DNA of 64,000 nt from Campylobacter vicugnae (GCF_002139875.1 NZ_CP018793.1:806001-870000), one strand, 5' to 3'. Positions 18,410 through 27,757 are shown, counted from the stretch's first letter. The notes: generated by a model not told the origin, from the sequence alone. A program made the numbers and translations.

Positions 18410-19114
18410 CTACTTAAATGCTACAAATGAGGCAAAATTTGCCCATTTAAACAAGGTTTCTACATTACAAAATCCAGCATTTTTACATAGCTCCTTATTC
18501 TCATTTTCACTATATGGTATCAAAACATTTTCTAACGCTTGACGCTTTTGAGCTATCTCAAATTTAGAGTAACCTTGAGCTTCTTTATACTCTTGATATA
18601 TATTAATCATCTCTAAATCTAGCTTTTTATCATCATATACTAGCTTTTCGCTAAATACAAATAAACCATCATATTCCAAACTAGCAAAAATTTTCTTTAC
18701 AAAATCATCTCTTTTAATAGGTCTAATAAACTGTAATGTATAATTTAAAAGCACTGCATCAGCCTTGCCATAATCATATTCTAAAATATCAGCCTCTATA
18801 AGATTAAGCTTTGCACCATATCCATTGGCTCTATTTGTAGCTCTTTGTAACATAGCAGGACTACTATCTAAACCTACAAGTTCAAGATCAGGACGCAATC
18901 TATAAAGTTCTAAAAGCGTAGTAGCAGTAGAGCATCCAAGATCAACAACCTTAGCACCCTGCCCTAATCTTTTAGATAAAAATAAAACAATCAGCTCTTG
19001 AGTCTGTTTATAAAATGGCACCGATCTAGATACCATATCATCAAATACACTAGCTACACTTTCATCAAATTCAAACTGCTTGCTTATTACATTTTTAAAG
19101 ACCTCATCTCTCAC
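18410..19114 (-). CDS. cmoA: carboxy-S-adenosyl-L-methionine synthase
   Basis: Makes carboxy-SAM from SAM and prephenate for the cmo5U modification at tRNA wobble position 34; CmoB, the transferase, is not in this window. The 234-residue class I methyltransferase fold has motif I VVDLGCSTATT near 56-66, GLDSSPAMLQRA near 79-90 and NYTLQFI near 125-131, which match CmoA. Its start overlaps the ribF stop by four bases. It is the last gene of the rppH-to-cmoA chain. Confidence 0.92.
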   Translation of the reverse strand: MRDEVFKNVISKQFEFDESVASVFDDMVSRSVPFYKQTQELIVLFLSKRLGQGAKVVDLGCSTATTLLELYRLRPDLELVGLDSSPAMLQRATNRANGYGAKLNLIEADILEYDYGKADAVLLNYTLQFIRPIKRDDFVKKIFASLEYDGLFVFSEKLVYDDKKLDLEMINIYQEYKEAQGYSKFEIAQKRQALENVLIPYSENENKELCKNAGFCNVETLFKWANFASFVAFK

Positions 19115-20001
19115 TTATAAACCCCTTCTAAATTTCTTGAGTGCAAGCTTATCTCATCTATGCTTAAATCACAGCTTTTAGCAACATTTTTAGCTATTAT
19201 TATATCTTTTGCGATCTGCTTTTTAAGCTCATCAAGGCTATCAAATTTCTTATTATCCCTAATCCACTCTACAAAGCAAACCCTCACACTATTAGGCGTT
19301 ATATCTATATCATTATCTAAGATATGATTTTCAATAGCAAACTTGCCATCAGTACTAAGCCTATATCCAACAAATGTTATAGAGCTATAAGTGTTTTCAT
19401 CTATCTTTGTCCTTGTAGCATAAACTCCATCACAAGGTGCCAAATATGGAGTTATATCTAAATTTAAAGTAGCGTATAGATGCTCTTTGCCAATTCCTTG
19501 ACCAGCTATCACCTTGCCAACTACACTATACTCACGACCCAATAGGCGATTAGCCCTATATATATCACCATCGCGTAAAAATCTTTTAATAGCTGAACTA
19601 TGCACTCCAAGCCCATCAAAGCAAAACTCATCTACTACAACTACCTCACCGCTAAAAATATGACCCAAATCATGCTTATCCCAGGCTCTATCTTTGCCAA
19701 ATTTAAAATCATAGCCAACTACAATCTTATTTAAATTTACAAAATCCCTCTTAAGCATATCTATAAACTCATCACCTCTAAGATCCAAAATATCCTTAAG
19801 TTCATAATAAAAACAAGGTACACCGCTATACTCTTGGCGTCTATCTCCTGGAGTTAAACAGGCTCTACCATTGCGTATTACAACCAAAGCACCACCATCG
19901 CCAAGCTTTTTAATTAACTCTTTATGCCCTTTGTGAATACCATCAAAACTTCCAATAGCTACAGATTTTACACTACTTTTTGAAATAGTAGAATAGTTCA
20001 A
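19111..20001 (-). CDS. ribF: bifunctional riboflavin kinase/FAD synthetase
   Basis: Converts riboflavin to FMN and FMN to FAD. The 296-residue protein has an N-terminal nucleotidyltransferase domain with GSFDGIHKGHKEL (17-29, the HxGH-type ATP site) and VVGYDFKFGKDR near 93-104. The C-terminal riboflavin kinase domain (about 180-295) includes GREYSVVGKVIAGQGIGKEH and DGVYATR. The kinase motif is less canonical than in most bacteria (the usual PTAN is YATLN), as in other campylobacterial RibF. It overlaps tlyA by 29 bases and cmoA by four. Confidence 0.9.
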   Translation of the reverse strand: MNYSTISKSSVKSVAIGSFDGIHKGHKELIKKLGDGGALVVIRNGRACLTPGDRRQEYSGVPCFYYELKDILDLRGDEFIDMLKRDFVNLNKIVVGYDFKFGKDRAWDKHDLGHIFSGEVVVVDEFCFDGLGVHSSAIKRFLRDGDIYRANRLLGREYSVVGKVIAGQGIGKEHLYATLNLDITPYLAPCDGVYATRTKIDENTYSSITFVGYRLSTDGKFAIENHILDNDIDITPNSVRVCFVEWIRDNKKFDSLDELKKQIAKDIIIAKNVAKSCDLSIDEISLHSRNLEGVYK

Positions 20002-20674
20002 TATTGCCTTCCTTGCCTTTTATTTTTGACTCACTTTTTTTAATTAACTTCCAACCTAAAGCATTACACTGAGTCTCAAAATTTATCATCGCTTTATTTA
20101 TAGCTTTTTCATCTTTTACTACACCATTTTTGGTGCGTTTAGCATTTATTCCCACTTCAAACTGTGGCTTAAATAATAGTATAATATCATCAAGTGCAAG
20201 CCTATCAATATGCATAATAATATTTAACAACGAAATAAAGCTCACATCAGCAGTAATAAGATCAAATTTAAACTCACTTACAAAATCTCTAATATCTCTA
20301 TTTTCTTGAATTATTACTCTGCTATCATCTCTTAAATTTGCACTAAGTTGCATAGTTCCTACATCAAGAGCTGTAACTTGCTTAATGCCATTTTCTAATA
20401 AAATTTGCACAAAGCCTCCTGTGCTTGAACCAATATCTAAAGCAATTTTATCTTTTAAATTTAGCTTAATCTCATCTAAAAATCCAGCCAATTTAAGTGC
20501 AGCTCTACTAACATAAATTTGAGATTTTACCTCTATGATTTGATCTTTATCAATCTCTTGACTGGCTTTTTTGATAATTTTTGAATCAGCCAATACTACG
20601 CCATTTTCTATAAGTCCAGCTGCTTGATTTCTACTAATATTTAAAGCCTTTGATACAGCTAAATCAGCTCTCAT
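19973..20674 (-). CDS. tlyA: TlyA family rRNA 2'-O-methyltransferase
   Basis: A 233-residue protein with an N-terminal S4 RNA-binding domain (about 1-60, starting RADLAVSKALNISRNQA) and an FtsJ-like SAM-binding domain with IALDIGSSTGGF. TlyA methylates ribose 2'-OH of cytidines in rRNA. The short campylobacterial form is known to act on 23S rRNA C1920 and to affect capreomycin susceptibility, ribosome behaviour and motility. It overlaps ligA by 11 bases and ribF by 29 bases, so expression is tightly coupled. Confidence 0.92.
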   Translation of the reverse strand: MRADLAVSKALNISRNQAAGLIENGVVLADSKIIKKASQEIDKDQIIEVKSQIYVSRAALKLAGFLDEIKLNLKDKIALDIGSSTGGFVQILLENGIKQVTALDVGTMQLSANLRDDSRVIIQENRDIRDFVSEFKFDLITADVSFISLLNIIMHIDRLALDDIILLFKPQFEVGINAKRTKNGVVKDEKAINKAMINFETQCNALGWKLIKKSESKIKGKEGNIELFYYFKK

Positions 20675-22610
20675 TTTTTAATCTTTCATACTCTATCTCA
20701 TCTATTATTTTAATACCTAAAGATAAAGCCTTTTGATATTTACTTCCGCTTGATTCTCCGCTTAATACAAAATCACTTTTAGATGATACTGACCCGCTAA
20801 CCTTTGCTCCAAAGCTCTCTAATTCAGCCTTAATCTCATCTCTAGGGCGAGAAAGAGTGCCAGTTATTACTACTGTTTTACCGCTAAATATATTTTGAGT
20901 AGTGTTTATTTCATCTATAATTGGAGTTATATACTCTAATAACTCTACTACTTTGATACGATTAACACGCATAAACTCCAAATAGCTAAGCGCCATCGCT
21001 TCGCCAAAACCATCTAAATTTAAAAGCTCATCCATACTAAGGTCTAGCCATTTACTAGGATAAACTGTAGCTATCTTTTTAGCTGCTACTTCACCAATAT
21101 GTTCAATCCCAAGCGAAGTGATAAATCTATGAAGTGGTGGTTTTTGACTTGCTTTTATAGCATTTAGAGTATTTTCAATTTTTTTACTCTTAAAACCCTC
21201 TAATCCATCAAAACTAGAACTATCTAATCTATATATATCAATTATACTTGAGATTTTACCATTTTTATAAAGAAGCTCTATAATTGCATCACCAAGACCA
21301 TCTATATTCATACACTTCTTAGAAGCAAAATATATGATAGAGCTTACAACTCTAGCCTTGCAGCTTAAATTTTGACACTTAATAAATGCCCCTTCATCTA
21401 AAAGCTCACTTCCACACTCAGGGCATTTGCATGGACGGCTTATCGCTACTTCTTGGCCATCTCTTCTGGCCTTATATACATCAGTAATCTTAGGTATTAC
21501 ATCGCCACTTCTAATCACGCAAACCATATCGCCTTTCATAAGACCTAGACGCTCAATCTCATCGAAGTTATGTAATGTAACATTTCTAACAAAAGCCCCA
21601 TCAATCTCAACCCCATCAAGAACTCCAACAGGCGTGACTACACCTGTTCTACCAACTTGCAAGGCTACATCTATAAGCTTAGCTGATTTTTGAATAGCTG
21701 GAAATTTATAGGCTACCATAAATTTAGGAAATTTTACTGTAAATCCTAATTCATCGCATTTTGCCAAGCTATTAATACGAACTACCATGCCATCCATCAT
21801 TATAGGCTTTTCATCTCTTAAAGATAAAAGCTCATCATAAGCTTGTCTAATCTCATCTATACTGCTACAAATCTTGCAAAAATCATCTCTTAAAAATCCT
21901 AAAGATCTAACAAAATCCATCATATCACTATGAGTATCAAATTTAAGATCATTTGCACCCACGCCCCATGGGTAAAATTTTAATTTTCTAGATTTTGTTA
22001 TACTTGAGTCTAATTGTCTTAGGCTACCAGCAGCTGCATTTCTAGGATTAGCTAGTAAATTTTGGCCATCTTTAGCACGATTAGCATTAATCTTTTCAAA
22101 ATCACTTTTAGTTATAACTACTTCGCCTCTAATTTCAATAAGACCGCTATATGGAATCTGTAAAGGCACAGAACTAATAACCCTAGCATTGCTAGTAACA
22201 TCTTCACCAATGGATCCATCTCCGCGAGTAGCTGCACTTATTAAAACTCCATTTTCATAGGTTAAATTTAAGCTTGCACCATCAAATTTAGGCTCTACAA
22301 AAAATCTCTGTTCTCCCTTTTTTCCTCGCTCAATCCAAGCCAAAAGTTCATCATCGCTAAAAATATCTTCCATTGACCACATTCTAGCTTTGTGAGATAG
22401 CTTCGTAAATTGCTCTAAAATCTCACCACCAACTCGGTTAGTTGGTGAAAATACCGCCTTAAGATCTGGATTTAATCTCTCAAATTCAACTACCTTATGA
22501 TATAAAGCATCATACTCATCATCACTTGCCATAGGTGTATCATCTGTGTAGTAGGCTCTAGCCCAATCATTTAGCTTATTTACTGCTTCTAAATACTCTT
22601 TTTGATTCAT
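20664..22610 (-). CDS. ligA: NAD-dependent DNA ligase LigA
   Basis: Seals nicks in DNA replication and repair using NAD. The 648-residue protein shows domain Ia with YYTDDTPMASDDEYD (21-34). The adenylation motif EPKFDGAS has Lys108 as the AMP acceptor. An OB domain, a Cys4 zinc finger (CPEC ... CQNLSC), helix-hairpin-helix repeats (about 470-560) and a C-terminal BRCT domain (about 570-645) follow. The length is normal for the family. It overlaps folP upstream by four bases and tlyA downstream by 11 bases. Confidence 0.97.
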   Translation of the reverse strand: MNQKEYLEAVNKLNDWARAYYTDDTPMASDDEYDALYHKVVEFERLNPDLKAVFSPTNRVGGEILEQFTKLSHKARMWSMEDIFSDDELLAWIERGKKGEQRFFVEPKFDGASLNLTYENGVLISAATRGDGSIGEDVTSNARVISSVPLQIPYSGLIEIRGEVVITKSDFEKINANRAKDGQNLLANPRNAAAGSLRQLDSSITKSRKLKFYPWGVGANDLKFDTHSDMMDFVRSLGFLRDDFCKICSSIDEIRQAYDELLSLRDEKPIMMDGMVVRINSLAKCDELGFTVKFPKFMVAYKFPAIQKSAKLIDVALQVGRTGVVTPVGVLDGVEIDGAFVRNVTLHNFDEIERLGLMKGDMVCVIRSGDVIPKITDVYKARRDGQEVAISRPCKCPECGSELLDEGAFIKCQNLSCKARVVSSIIYFASKKCMNIDGLGDAIIELLYKNGKISSIIDIYRLDSSSFDGLEGFKSKKIENTLNAIKASQKPPLHRFITSLGIEHIGEVAAKKIATVYPSKWLDLSMDELLNLDGFGEAMALSYLEFMRVNRIKVVELLEYITPIIDEINTTQNIFSGKTVVITGTLSRPRDEIKAELESFGAKVSGSVSSKSDFVLSGESSGSKYQKALSLGIKIIDEIEYERLKNES

Positions 22611-23746
22611 ACTATCTCTAAATCCTTATATGCATTATGCAATTTTAACATCTGTATATGCTCTTTAGGGTCGTGTGTGCGAATGATACTAGCTCCATTT
22701 TCTATCGCTTTTTGATGTAGATACAAACTTCCAGCTAGACGTTCATCTACGCTACTTGGACTATAATAATCTATTATTGATTTTCTACTAGCTCCTACTA
22801 AAAGCGGATACCCAAAGGATAAAAAATGCTCTAAATGCTTAATAAGCGCCATATTATCACGAGCTGTTTTACCAAAACCTATACCTATATCAAGATAAAT
22901 TTGCTTAGCTTTAGAGCTGTTTATCTCATCTAATTTTTGAGCAAAAAATCCACTAACTATCTCCAAAATATCGCTATTTTTAACATTGATTTGCATAGTT
23001 TTTGGATCTCCATTTTTATGCATTAGGCAATATTTTGCTCCATATTTTCCAGCTAAAAAAGCCAAATTTGGATCAGCACTTATATCATTTACAAAACTAA
23101 ATCCACGATCTAAAGCATACTCTAAACAATTAACATCAAAACTATCAAGGCTAAACTCAACCTTATCATAAAGTTTGTTAGTATAAATTAAATCTACAAC
23201 CGGAGAAACTCTTTGAAATTCTGCTTTAGCACCTATATACTCACTACCTGGCCTTGAGCTAACCATACCAATATCTATATAATCAACTCCTAAACTTATT
23301 AAATCCTCTATACGAGAGATTGCATTATCAATGCTAACTCTACTTGAAGGATTAAAGCTATCGTTATTGAAATTTAAAACTGCCATAATTTCACATTTTT
23401 TTGGCTTTTTAAATGAATTTGATAGAAATTTAGCTAAGCTTTTTAGTCCAAAATCTTGAAGTAACTCTTTTTTAGCTAAAGCTTGGATCTGTTTATCATT
23501 TGCTATTAATAAAGCATTTTCTAGCTTATCACCACTAAAAATAGCCTCATGAGAACTAACAAGCTCAGCACCGATACTAAGAGAGTCTTGCTTTAAGATA
23601 TTTACTGCTACGGCCTTTATATCTTTTATTAAAATGAAATTTAAATTTGCTTTTTTTTGCATTATTTTAGCACCGCTTTTATGTGGAGCAATAAAGCGGC
23701 ATATCTGTTCAAAATCGCTATCAATATTTAGTTTATACGCTCTCAT
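22607..23746 (-). CDS. folP: dihydropteroate synthase with N-terminal extension
   Basis: Condenses p-aminobenzoate with hydroxymethyldihydropterin diphosphate in folate synthesis; target of sulfonamides. The catalytic TIM barrel occupies about residues 115-379. Visible motifs are MAVLNFNNDSFN (pterin site), DIGMVSSRPGS, LDIGIGFGK, GASRKS and the final RTHD. At 379 residues it is about 100 longer than typical DHPS, because an extra N-terminal region of unknown role (about 1-110) is present; other campylobacters share this long form. It overlaps holB and ligA by four bases each. Confidence 0.93.
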   Translation of the reverse strand: MRAYKLNIDSDFEQICRFIAPHKSGAKIMQKKANLNFILIKDIKAVAVNILKQDSLSIGAELVSSHEAIFSGDKLENALLIANDKQIQALAKKELLQDFGLKSLAKFLSNSFKKPKKCEIMAVLNFNNDSFNPSSRVSIDNAISRIEDLISLGVDYIDIGMVSSRPGSEYIGAKAEFQRVSPVVDLIYTNKLYDKVEFSLDSFDVNCLEYALDRGFSFVNDISADPNLAFLAGKYGAKYCLMHKNGDPKTMQINVKNSDILEIVSGFFAQKLDEINSSKAKQIYLDIGIGFGKTARDNMALIKHLEHFLSFGYPLLVGASRKSIIDYYSPSSVDERLAGSLYLHQKAIENGASIIRTHDPKEHIQMLKLHNAYKDLEIV

Positions 23747-24366
23747 CTTATCCTTTGCATTATTAGTAAAAGTAGCGGTAAAAGCACTGTTTGAGCTTTA
23801 GCATTTAGATCTGTTATCCTATATAATTTATTAAAATACAAATAATCTTCATGGTTAAATTTAACTCCATTTTTAACTGCATCTATTATGATGGATTTAA
23901 GCAAATTTAAAAGCTGAGTTTTGCTTAGTTTATCGCTCTTTTCAAGTGCTGATTGAGCAGATACATAATCATTAATATAAGCAAGATTAAGCCTAGCAAA
24001 ATCAATCCCTGTTGGCTCGCTTTTAATTAACTTTACTCTATTATCAATACTTAAGCGTGAGCGAACTGTAGGCAAAAATATATTTTTAGCTGGTGCTACT
24101 AGAACAAATACTATATTTCTTGGTGGCTCTTCTAGGATTTTTAGTAGAGCATTTTGTGGATCAATTCCATATTTATTAGCCAAAATCAAAAGTACTTTTG
24201 GCTGATTTTCTGCAATATAGGCTTGAGATATTATCTCTTTGGCTCCATCTATCAATAAACTCTCATATTCAAAAATTTTTAAATATTCAGGTTTTAAAAT
24301 AGAGGCATACTCGGATTTAATACTCTCAAAATCATCGCTAATAATAATCTTACTATCTAAACTCAA
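23743..24366 (-). CDS. holB: DNA polymerase III delta-prime subunit, short form
   Basis: A clamp-loader subunit. The 207-residue protein matches only the central part of an AAA+ delta-prime domain: QPKVLLILANKYG, then DPQNALLKILEEPP and a degenerate SRC-like TVRSRLS. There is no Walker A loop and little of the C-terminal collar domain; E. coli HolB is about 330 residues. The reduced form is typical of Campylobacter and Helicobacter, so I do not regard it as broken. It sits between hobA and folP with four-base overlaps on both sides. Confidence 0.82.
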   Translation of the reverse strand: MSLDSKIIISDDFESIKSEYASILKPEYLKIFEYESLLIDGAKEIISQAYIAENQPKVLLILANKYGIDPQNALLKILEEPPRNIVFVLVAPAKNIFLPTVRSRLSIDNRVKLIKSEPTGIDFARLNLAYINDYVSAQSALEKSDKLSKTQLLNLLKSIIIDAVKNGVKFNHEDYLYFNKLYRITDLNAKAQTVLLPLLLLIMQRIR

Positions 24367-24902
24367 AGCTCAACCTGACCAAATAGCACTGCATCAATTG
24401 TGCGATCAAATAGCCTAAACATAGACAAAAGTTTAAAATCCAAATTCTCATCTGTAGAGCTAAGATAAAAGCTATTTTCAGCCTGTTCATCAAAGAGCCA
24501 CATATAACTGCTAGCACGATTTTTAGCTATTGCACATAATTTTGAGCTACTCTTTCCGATATAAAAATATACAAATCCATTAGGAAAAGATATACTTAGC
24601 ATATCATCAAGAAGACTTATTTCTTCTTTTGAATTTATATCATTTAATCTAGGATATAAAGATTTTAATGAGATAAATGGCAAAATCGGACGGTGTGAGC
24701 CTTTACGATTAATACTACGCAAAAGATAGCTCTCAAACCAATCTCTATCTTCATCGCATATTACAATAAATGGCGCTCCATCGATCAAATATCTAAGCCT
24801 AGATGCAAGTAGTGGCGCCCACTCTAGACGCCTCTCCTCCATCCAGCTAAGCTCCTTGCTTGAACTCCTAATAGCATCCAAGCTCCATTTTATAAGATCC
24901 AT
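24363..24902 (-). CDS. hobA: DnaA-binding replication initiation regulator HobA
   Basis: A 179-residue protein that I recognise as HobA, the Campylobacterota counterpart of DiaA. It is a sugar-isomerase-like tetramer that binds DnaA domain I and promotes orisome assembly. The sequence begins LIKWSLDAIRSSS and contains ERRLEWAPLLASRL and the VICDEDRDWFESY segment. No catalytic motif is expected. It sits directly beside holB and near ligA, giving a small replication cluster. It shares one base with the lysC stop (TAATG) and overlaps holB by four bases. Recognition is by sequence character, so a profile search would firm it up. Confidence 0.85.
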   Translation of the reverse strand: MDLIKWSLDAIRSSSKELSWMEERRLEWAPLLASRLRYLIDGAPFIVICDEDRDWFESYLLRSINRKGSHRPILPFISLKSLYPRLNDINSKEEISLLDDMLSISFPNGFVYFYIGKSSSKLCAIAKNRASSYMWLFDEQAENSFYLSSTDENLDFKLLSMFRLFDRTIDAVLFGQVEL

Positions 24903-26119
24903 TATTTTTCTAACTCATAAGCTTTATGGAGTGCTCTTACGGCTAATTCGCCATATTTTGCTTCTACTATCATTGAGATTTTAATCTCACTTGTAGAGAT
25001 CATTTGAATATTAATTCCCTCATTTGCAAGACTAGAAAACGCCATAGAAGCAATACCGCTATGACTTTTCATACCTACACCTACTACGCTTACCTTTACT
25101 ACTTCGCTATCTATCTCTATTGATTTTGCACTACCATCATCAACTACATTTCTAGCAGCTTCCATCTCATTTTGCGGAACTGTAAATCCAAGGCTTGTAG
25201 TGCCATCTTCGTGACTTGTATTTTGAATAATCATATCTACATTAATATTTTTATCAGCTAATTTTTTAAAGATACCAGCTGCAACGCCTGGTTTATCCAC
25301 AACACCTCTCATAGTTACTCTTGCTTGATTTTTATCTAATGCTATACCGCTTATTAATGCTTGTTCCATTCCTGGTTTTTCCATATCTGCTTCTCCTGTT
25401 ATTAGTGTGCCTTCATTATTATTAAAACTACTTCTTGTAACTAAATTTACCTTTAATTTTTTAGCTAATTCTACGCTTCTATTTTGCAATACTTTTGCAC
25501 CCATACTAGCTAGCTCTAGCATCTCATCATAGCTGATCTTATCAAGTTTTCTAGCTTTTGGCTCTATTCTTGGATCTGTGGTATATACTCCATCTACATC
25601 AGTATAAATCTCGCATAGATCAGCCTTTAAAGCTCCTGCTACTGCTACAGCACTTAAATCGCTTCCTCCGCGTCCTAAAGTTGTAGTATCTCCATCTTTA
25701 GTAGCACCTTGAAATCCAGCTACGATAACTATCTTGCCATCTTTTAGAGCCTCTTTCATCTTAGCTCCATCAATATCAATAATTCTAGCTTTAGTAAAGT
25801 CATTATTAGTAATAATTCCAGCCATATCTCCGCTAAACGATACAGCTTTATAGCCTTTTGAATTTAACGCAATTGATAATAGTGAGCTTGTAACTCTCTC
25901 GCCTGAGCTAAGTAGCATATCCATATCTGCACTTTGCGGTTGAACTCCAGCAAAATGCTCAGCATACTCTATTAGTTGATTTGTAACTCCACTCATAGCT
26001 GAAACTACAACTACAACATCATGGCCAGCATCTTTTGTAGCAATTACTCTTTTGGCTACCTCTTCTATTCTTTCTAAATTTCCAACACTAGTTCCGCCAT
26101 ATTTTTGAACAATTAGCAT
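24902..26119 (-). CDS. lysC: aspartokinase
   Basis: Phosphorylates aspartate as the first step towards lysine/diaminopimelate, threonine and methionine. The 405 residues begin with the KYGGTSVG kinase motif (residues 6-13). They also show LSSGERVTSSL, GFQGATKDGDTTTLGRGGSD (ATP and substrate loops) and two C-terminal ACT domains (about 265-400) with SGIALDKNQARVT and the SEIKISMIV strand for feedback control. dapA, later in the same pathway, lies at 44761-45654. It shares one base with each neighbour (rppH and hobA). Confidence 0.96.
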   Translation of the reverse strand: MLIVQKYGGTSVGNLERIEEVAKRVIATKDAGHDVVVVVSAMSGVTNQLIEYAEHFAGVQPQSADMDMLLSSGERVTSSLLSIALNSKGYKAVSFSGDMAGIITNNDFTKARIIDIDGAKMKEALKDGKIVIVAGFQGATKDGDTTTLGRGGSDLSAVAVAGALKADLCEIYTDVDGVYTTDPRIEPKARKLDKISYDEMLELASMGAKVLQNRSVELAKKLKVNLVTRSSFNNNEGTLITGEADMEKPGMEQALISGIALDKNQARVTMRGVVDKPGVAAGIFKKLADKNINVDMIIQNTSHEDGTTSLGFTVPQNEMEAARNVVDDGSAKSIEIDSEVVKVSVVGVGMKSHSGIASMAFSSLANEGINIQMISTSEIKISMIVEAKYGELAVRALHKAYELEK

Positions 26120-26589
26120 TATATAAACCCTTCATCTTTAAAGTATTTAAGCACCTTGGCATATGCGCCCTTTTTAAAGTGATTAACCTTGCTTAATACA
26201 TCATTTACAGGCATAAAGCAGTAATCATCAAATTCAGGATGCTTTGTTGCAAGATCTATTTTAGCATTTGGCTTTAATCTAACTAAAAAATATCGCTGCC
26301 TTTGCCCATCATATGGAGCCATTTTCTTAGCGATATTCTCAGGAAAATCATACTCAAGCCATTTAGGATGCTCGCATAAGATCTCTACCTCGCTTGTACC
26401 TATCTCCTCTTCAAGCTCTCTAAAAAGAGCCTCTTTGGGTGATTCGCCTTCATCGATCCCGCCTTGTGGAAACTGCCAAGCCCCACTAATATCATGTCTT
26501 TGGGCGATGAATACTTTGCACTCTAAAGGATAAGATGGAGATAAAATAATCGCCGCTACATTTGGGCGATATCTCTTGCCTTTATCCAT
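26119..26589 (-). CDS. rppH: RNA pyrophosphohydrolase (Nudix)
   Basis: Removes the 5' pyrophosphate from mRNA to trigger decay; related family members cut Ap4A. The 156-residue protein has the Nudix box GX5EX7REUXEEXGU at 43-65 (GGIDEGE ... RELEEEIG), preceded by the RppH-typical SGAWQFPQG and the RPNVAAII start. It is the first gene of the nine-gene overlapping chain down to cmoA. The start ATG has AGGA eight bases upstream. Confidence 0.93.
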   Translation of the reverse strand: MDKGKRYRPNVAAIILSPSYPLECKVFIAQRHDISGAWQFPQGGIDEGESPKEALFRELEEEIGTSEVEILCEHPKWLEYDFPENIAKKMAPYDGQRQRYFLVRLKPNAKIDLATKHPEFDDYCFMPVNDVLSKVNHFKKGAYAKVLKYFKDEGFI

Positions 26590-26616
26590 TTTCTAAGTCC
26601 TAAAAATTTGGTAAAA

Positions 26617-26622
26617 ATCCTA
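26617..26622 (-). promoter_or_regulatory. possible -10 box of the rppH-lysC-hobA chain
   Basis: TAGGAT preceded by CTTTTAGGG on the minus strand, 27 bases upstream of the rppH ATG. It fits the Campylobacter pattern loosely. It is the only candidate seen for a transcription unit of nine genes. Confidence 0.35.
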
Positions 26623-26704
26623 CCCTAAAAGCGTTTAAAGTTTAATAAATCAACTAAATTTAATAAACTATTTGCTAAATTTAGAATAAAATTTAGGAAA
26701 TAAA

Positions 26705-27733
26705 TTGCATATCTATATTCATATCCCATTTTGTGAATCAAAATGTCCATATTGTGCTTTTGGCTCACATAGTGATCAATTTTCTATAACTAAACAATAT
26801 TTTAAAGCATTAACAAAAGAGATAAAAGCTACTAATTTTAATAAAAAAATCTCTACAATATTTATCGGTGGAGGTACGCCAAGTAGTGTAGATGCTAGAT
26901 TTTATGATGAAATTTTTGAGTACTTAAGGCCAAATTTAAGCTATGATTGCGAGATTACAAGTGAGGCAAACCCAAATTCAGCTAATTTAAAATGGCTTGA
27001 ACATATAAGAGCTCTTGGAGTAAATAGATTAAGTCTAGGAGCGCAAAGTTTTGATGAGAAAAAGCTCAAATTCTTAGGTAGAATTCATAACGCCAAAAGA
27101 GTTTTTAAAGCTGTAGAAGATGCCAAAATAGCTAAATTTGAAAATATAAATGTAGATATAATGTATGGCACAAAGCTTGATACAAAAGCCTTACTTTTAA
27201 ACGAAGTAAAAGCACTAAATGAGTTAAAAATAACCCATATATCAGCCTATAGTTTAATGCTTGAAAGCGAGTTTAGTACTAAAATTTCATATCAAAAAGA
27301 TAGTCCGATTTTAGCTCAATTTCTTATAAATTCACTCCAAGATATAGGATTTAAGCAGTATGAAATTTCAAATTTTGGCCAAATTTGCCAACACAATCTT
27401 AGCTACTGGCGTGGTGATGATTATTATGGATTTGGCGCATACGCAGTAGGTACAACTGGGCTAAAAAGATACAAAGGTGCTACAAATCTAAATAGCTATA
27501 TTAATAATCCTTTTAAAAAAAGTATTGAAGAGTTAAGTTATGAGGATAAAATGGCTGAAAGAGTATTTTTAGGTCTTAGGAGTATCATTGGTGTTAGTTT
27601 AGATGATTTAACTCCAAATATGCTTCAAAAGGCTCAAATATTAATTAATGAAGGTAAATTAATAGCCAAAAATAATCGAATTTATAATCCAAATTTTTTA
27701 TTATCTGATGAGATATATTTATACTTAAGCTAG
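26705..27733 (+). CDS. hemW: radical SAM heme chaperone HemW-like protein
   Basis: A 342-residue radical SAM enzyme. CxxxCxxC at Cys10, Cys14 and Cys17 binds the [4Fe-4S] cluster, and GGGTPS near residue 58 is the SAM-binding glycine motif. The short length and N-terminus IHIPFC fit HemW (heme trafficking) rather than the longer HemN coproporphyrinogen dehydrogenase; the annotation as oxygen-independent coproporphyrinogen oxidase is common but probably wrong for this class. The start is TTG, with AGGA six bases upstream and no nearby ATG in frame. It is convergent with dnaK across a perfect hairpin. Confidence 0.88.
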   Translation: MHIYIHIPFCESKCPYCAFGSHSDQFSITKQYFKALTKEIKATNFNKKISTIFIGGGTPSSVDARFYDEIFEYLRPNLSYDCEITSEANPNSANLKWLEHIRALGVNRLSLGAQSFDEKKLKFLGRIHNAKRVFKAVEDAKIAKFENINVDIMYGTKLDTKALLLNEVKALNELKITHISAYSLMLESEFSTKISYQKDSPILAQFLINSLQDIGFKQYEISNFGQICQHNLSYWRGDDYYGFGAYAVGTTGLKRYKGATNLNSYINNPFKKSIEELSYEDKMAERVFLGLRSIIGVSLDDLTPNMLQKAQILINEGKLIAKNNRIYNPNFLLSDEIYLYLS

Positions 27734-27750
27734 CCTTTTTGGCTAGCTTA
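27726..27750. terminator. hairpin between convergent hemW and dnaK
   Basis: Perfect 10-bp stem with arms TAAGCTAGCC and GGCTAGCTTA and a TTTTT loop, spanning the hemW stop codon. Neither side has a strong U tail (plus side ATGTGCTTT), so it may stop transcription from both sides weakly or protect mRNA 3' ends. Confidence 0.5.
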
Positions 27751-27757
27751 ATGTGCT

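Noticed and set aside
24363-24902. HobA gene as a marker for a nearby replication origin
   Set aside because: No cluster of DnaA boxes (TTATCCACA-like) or DNA-unwinding region was seen near it, and dnaA is not in the window.
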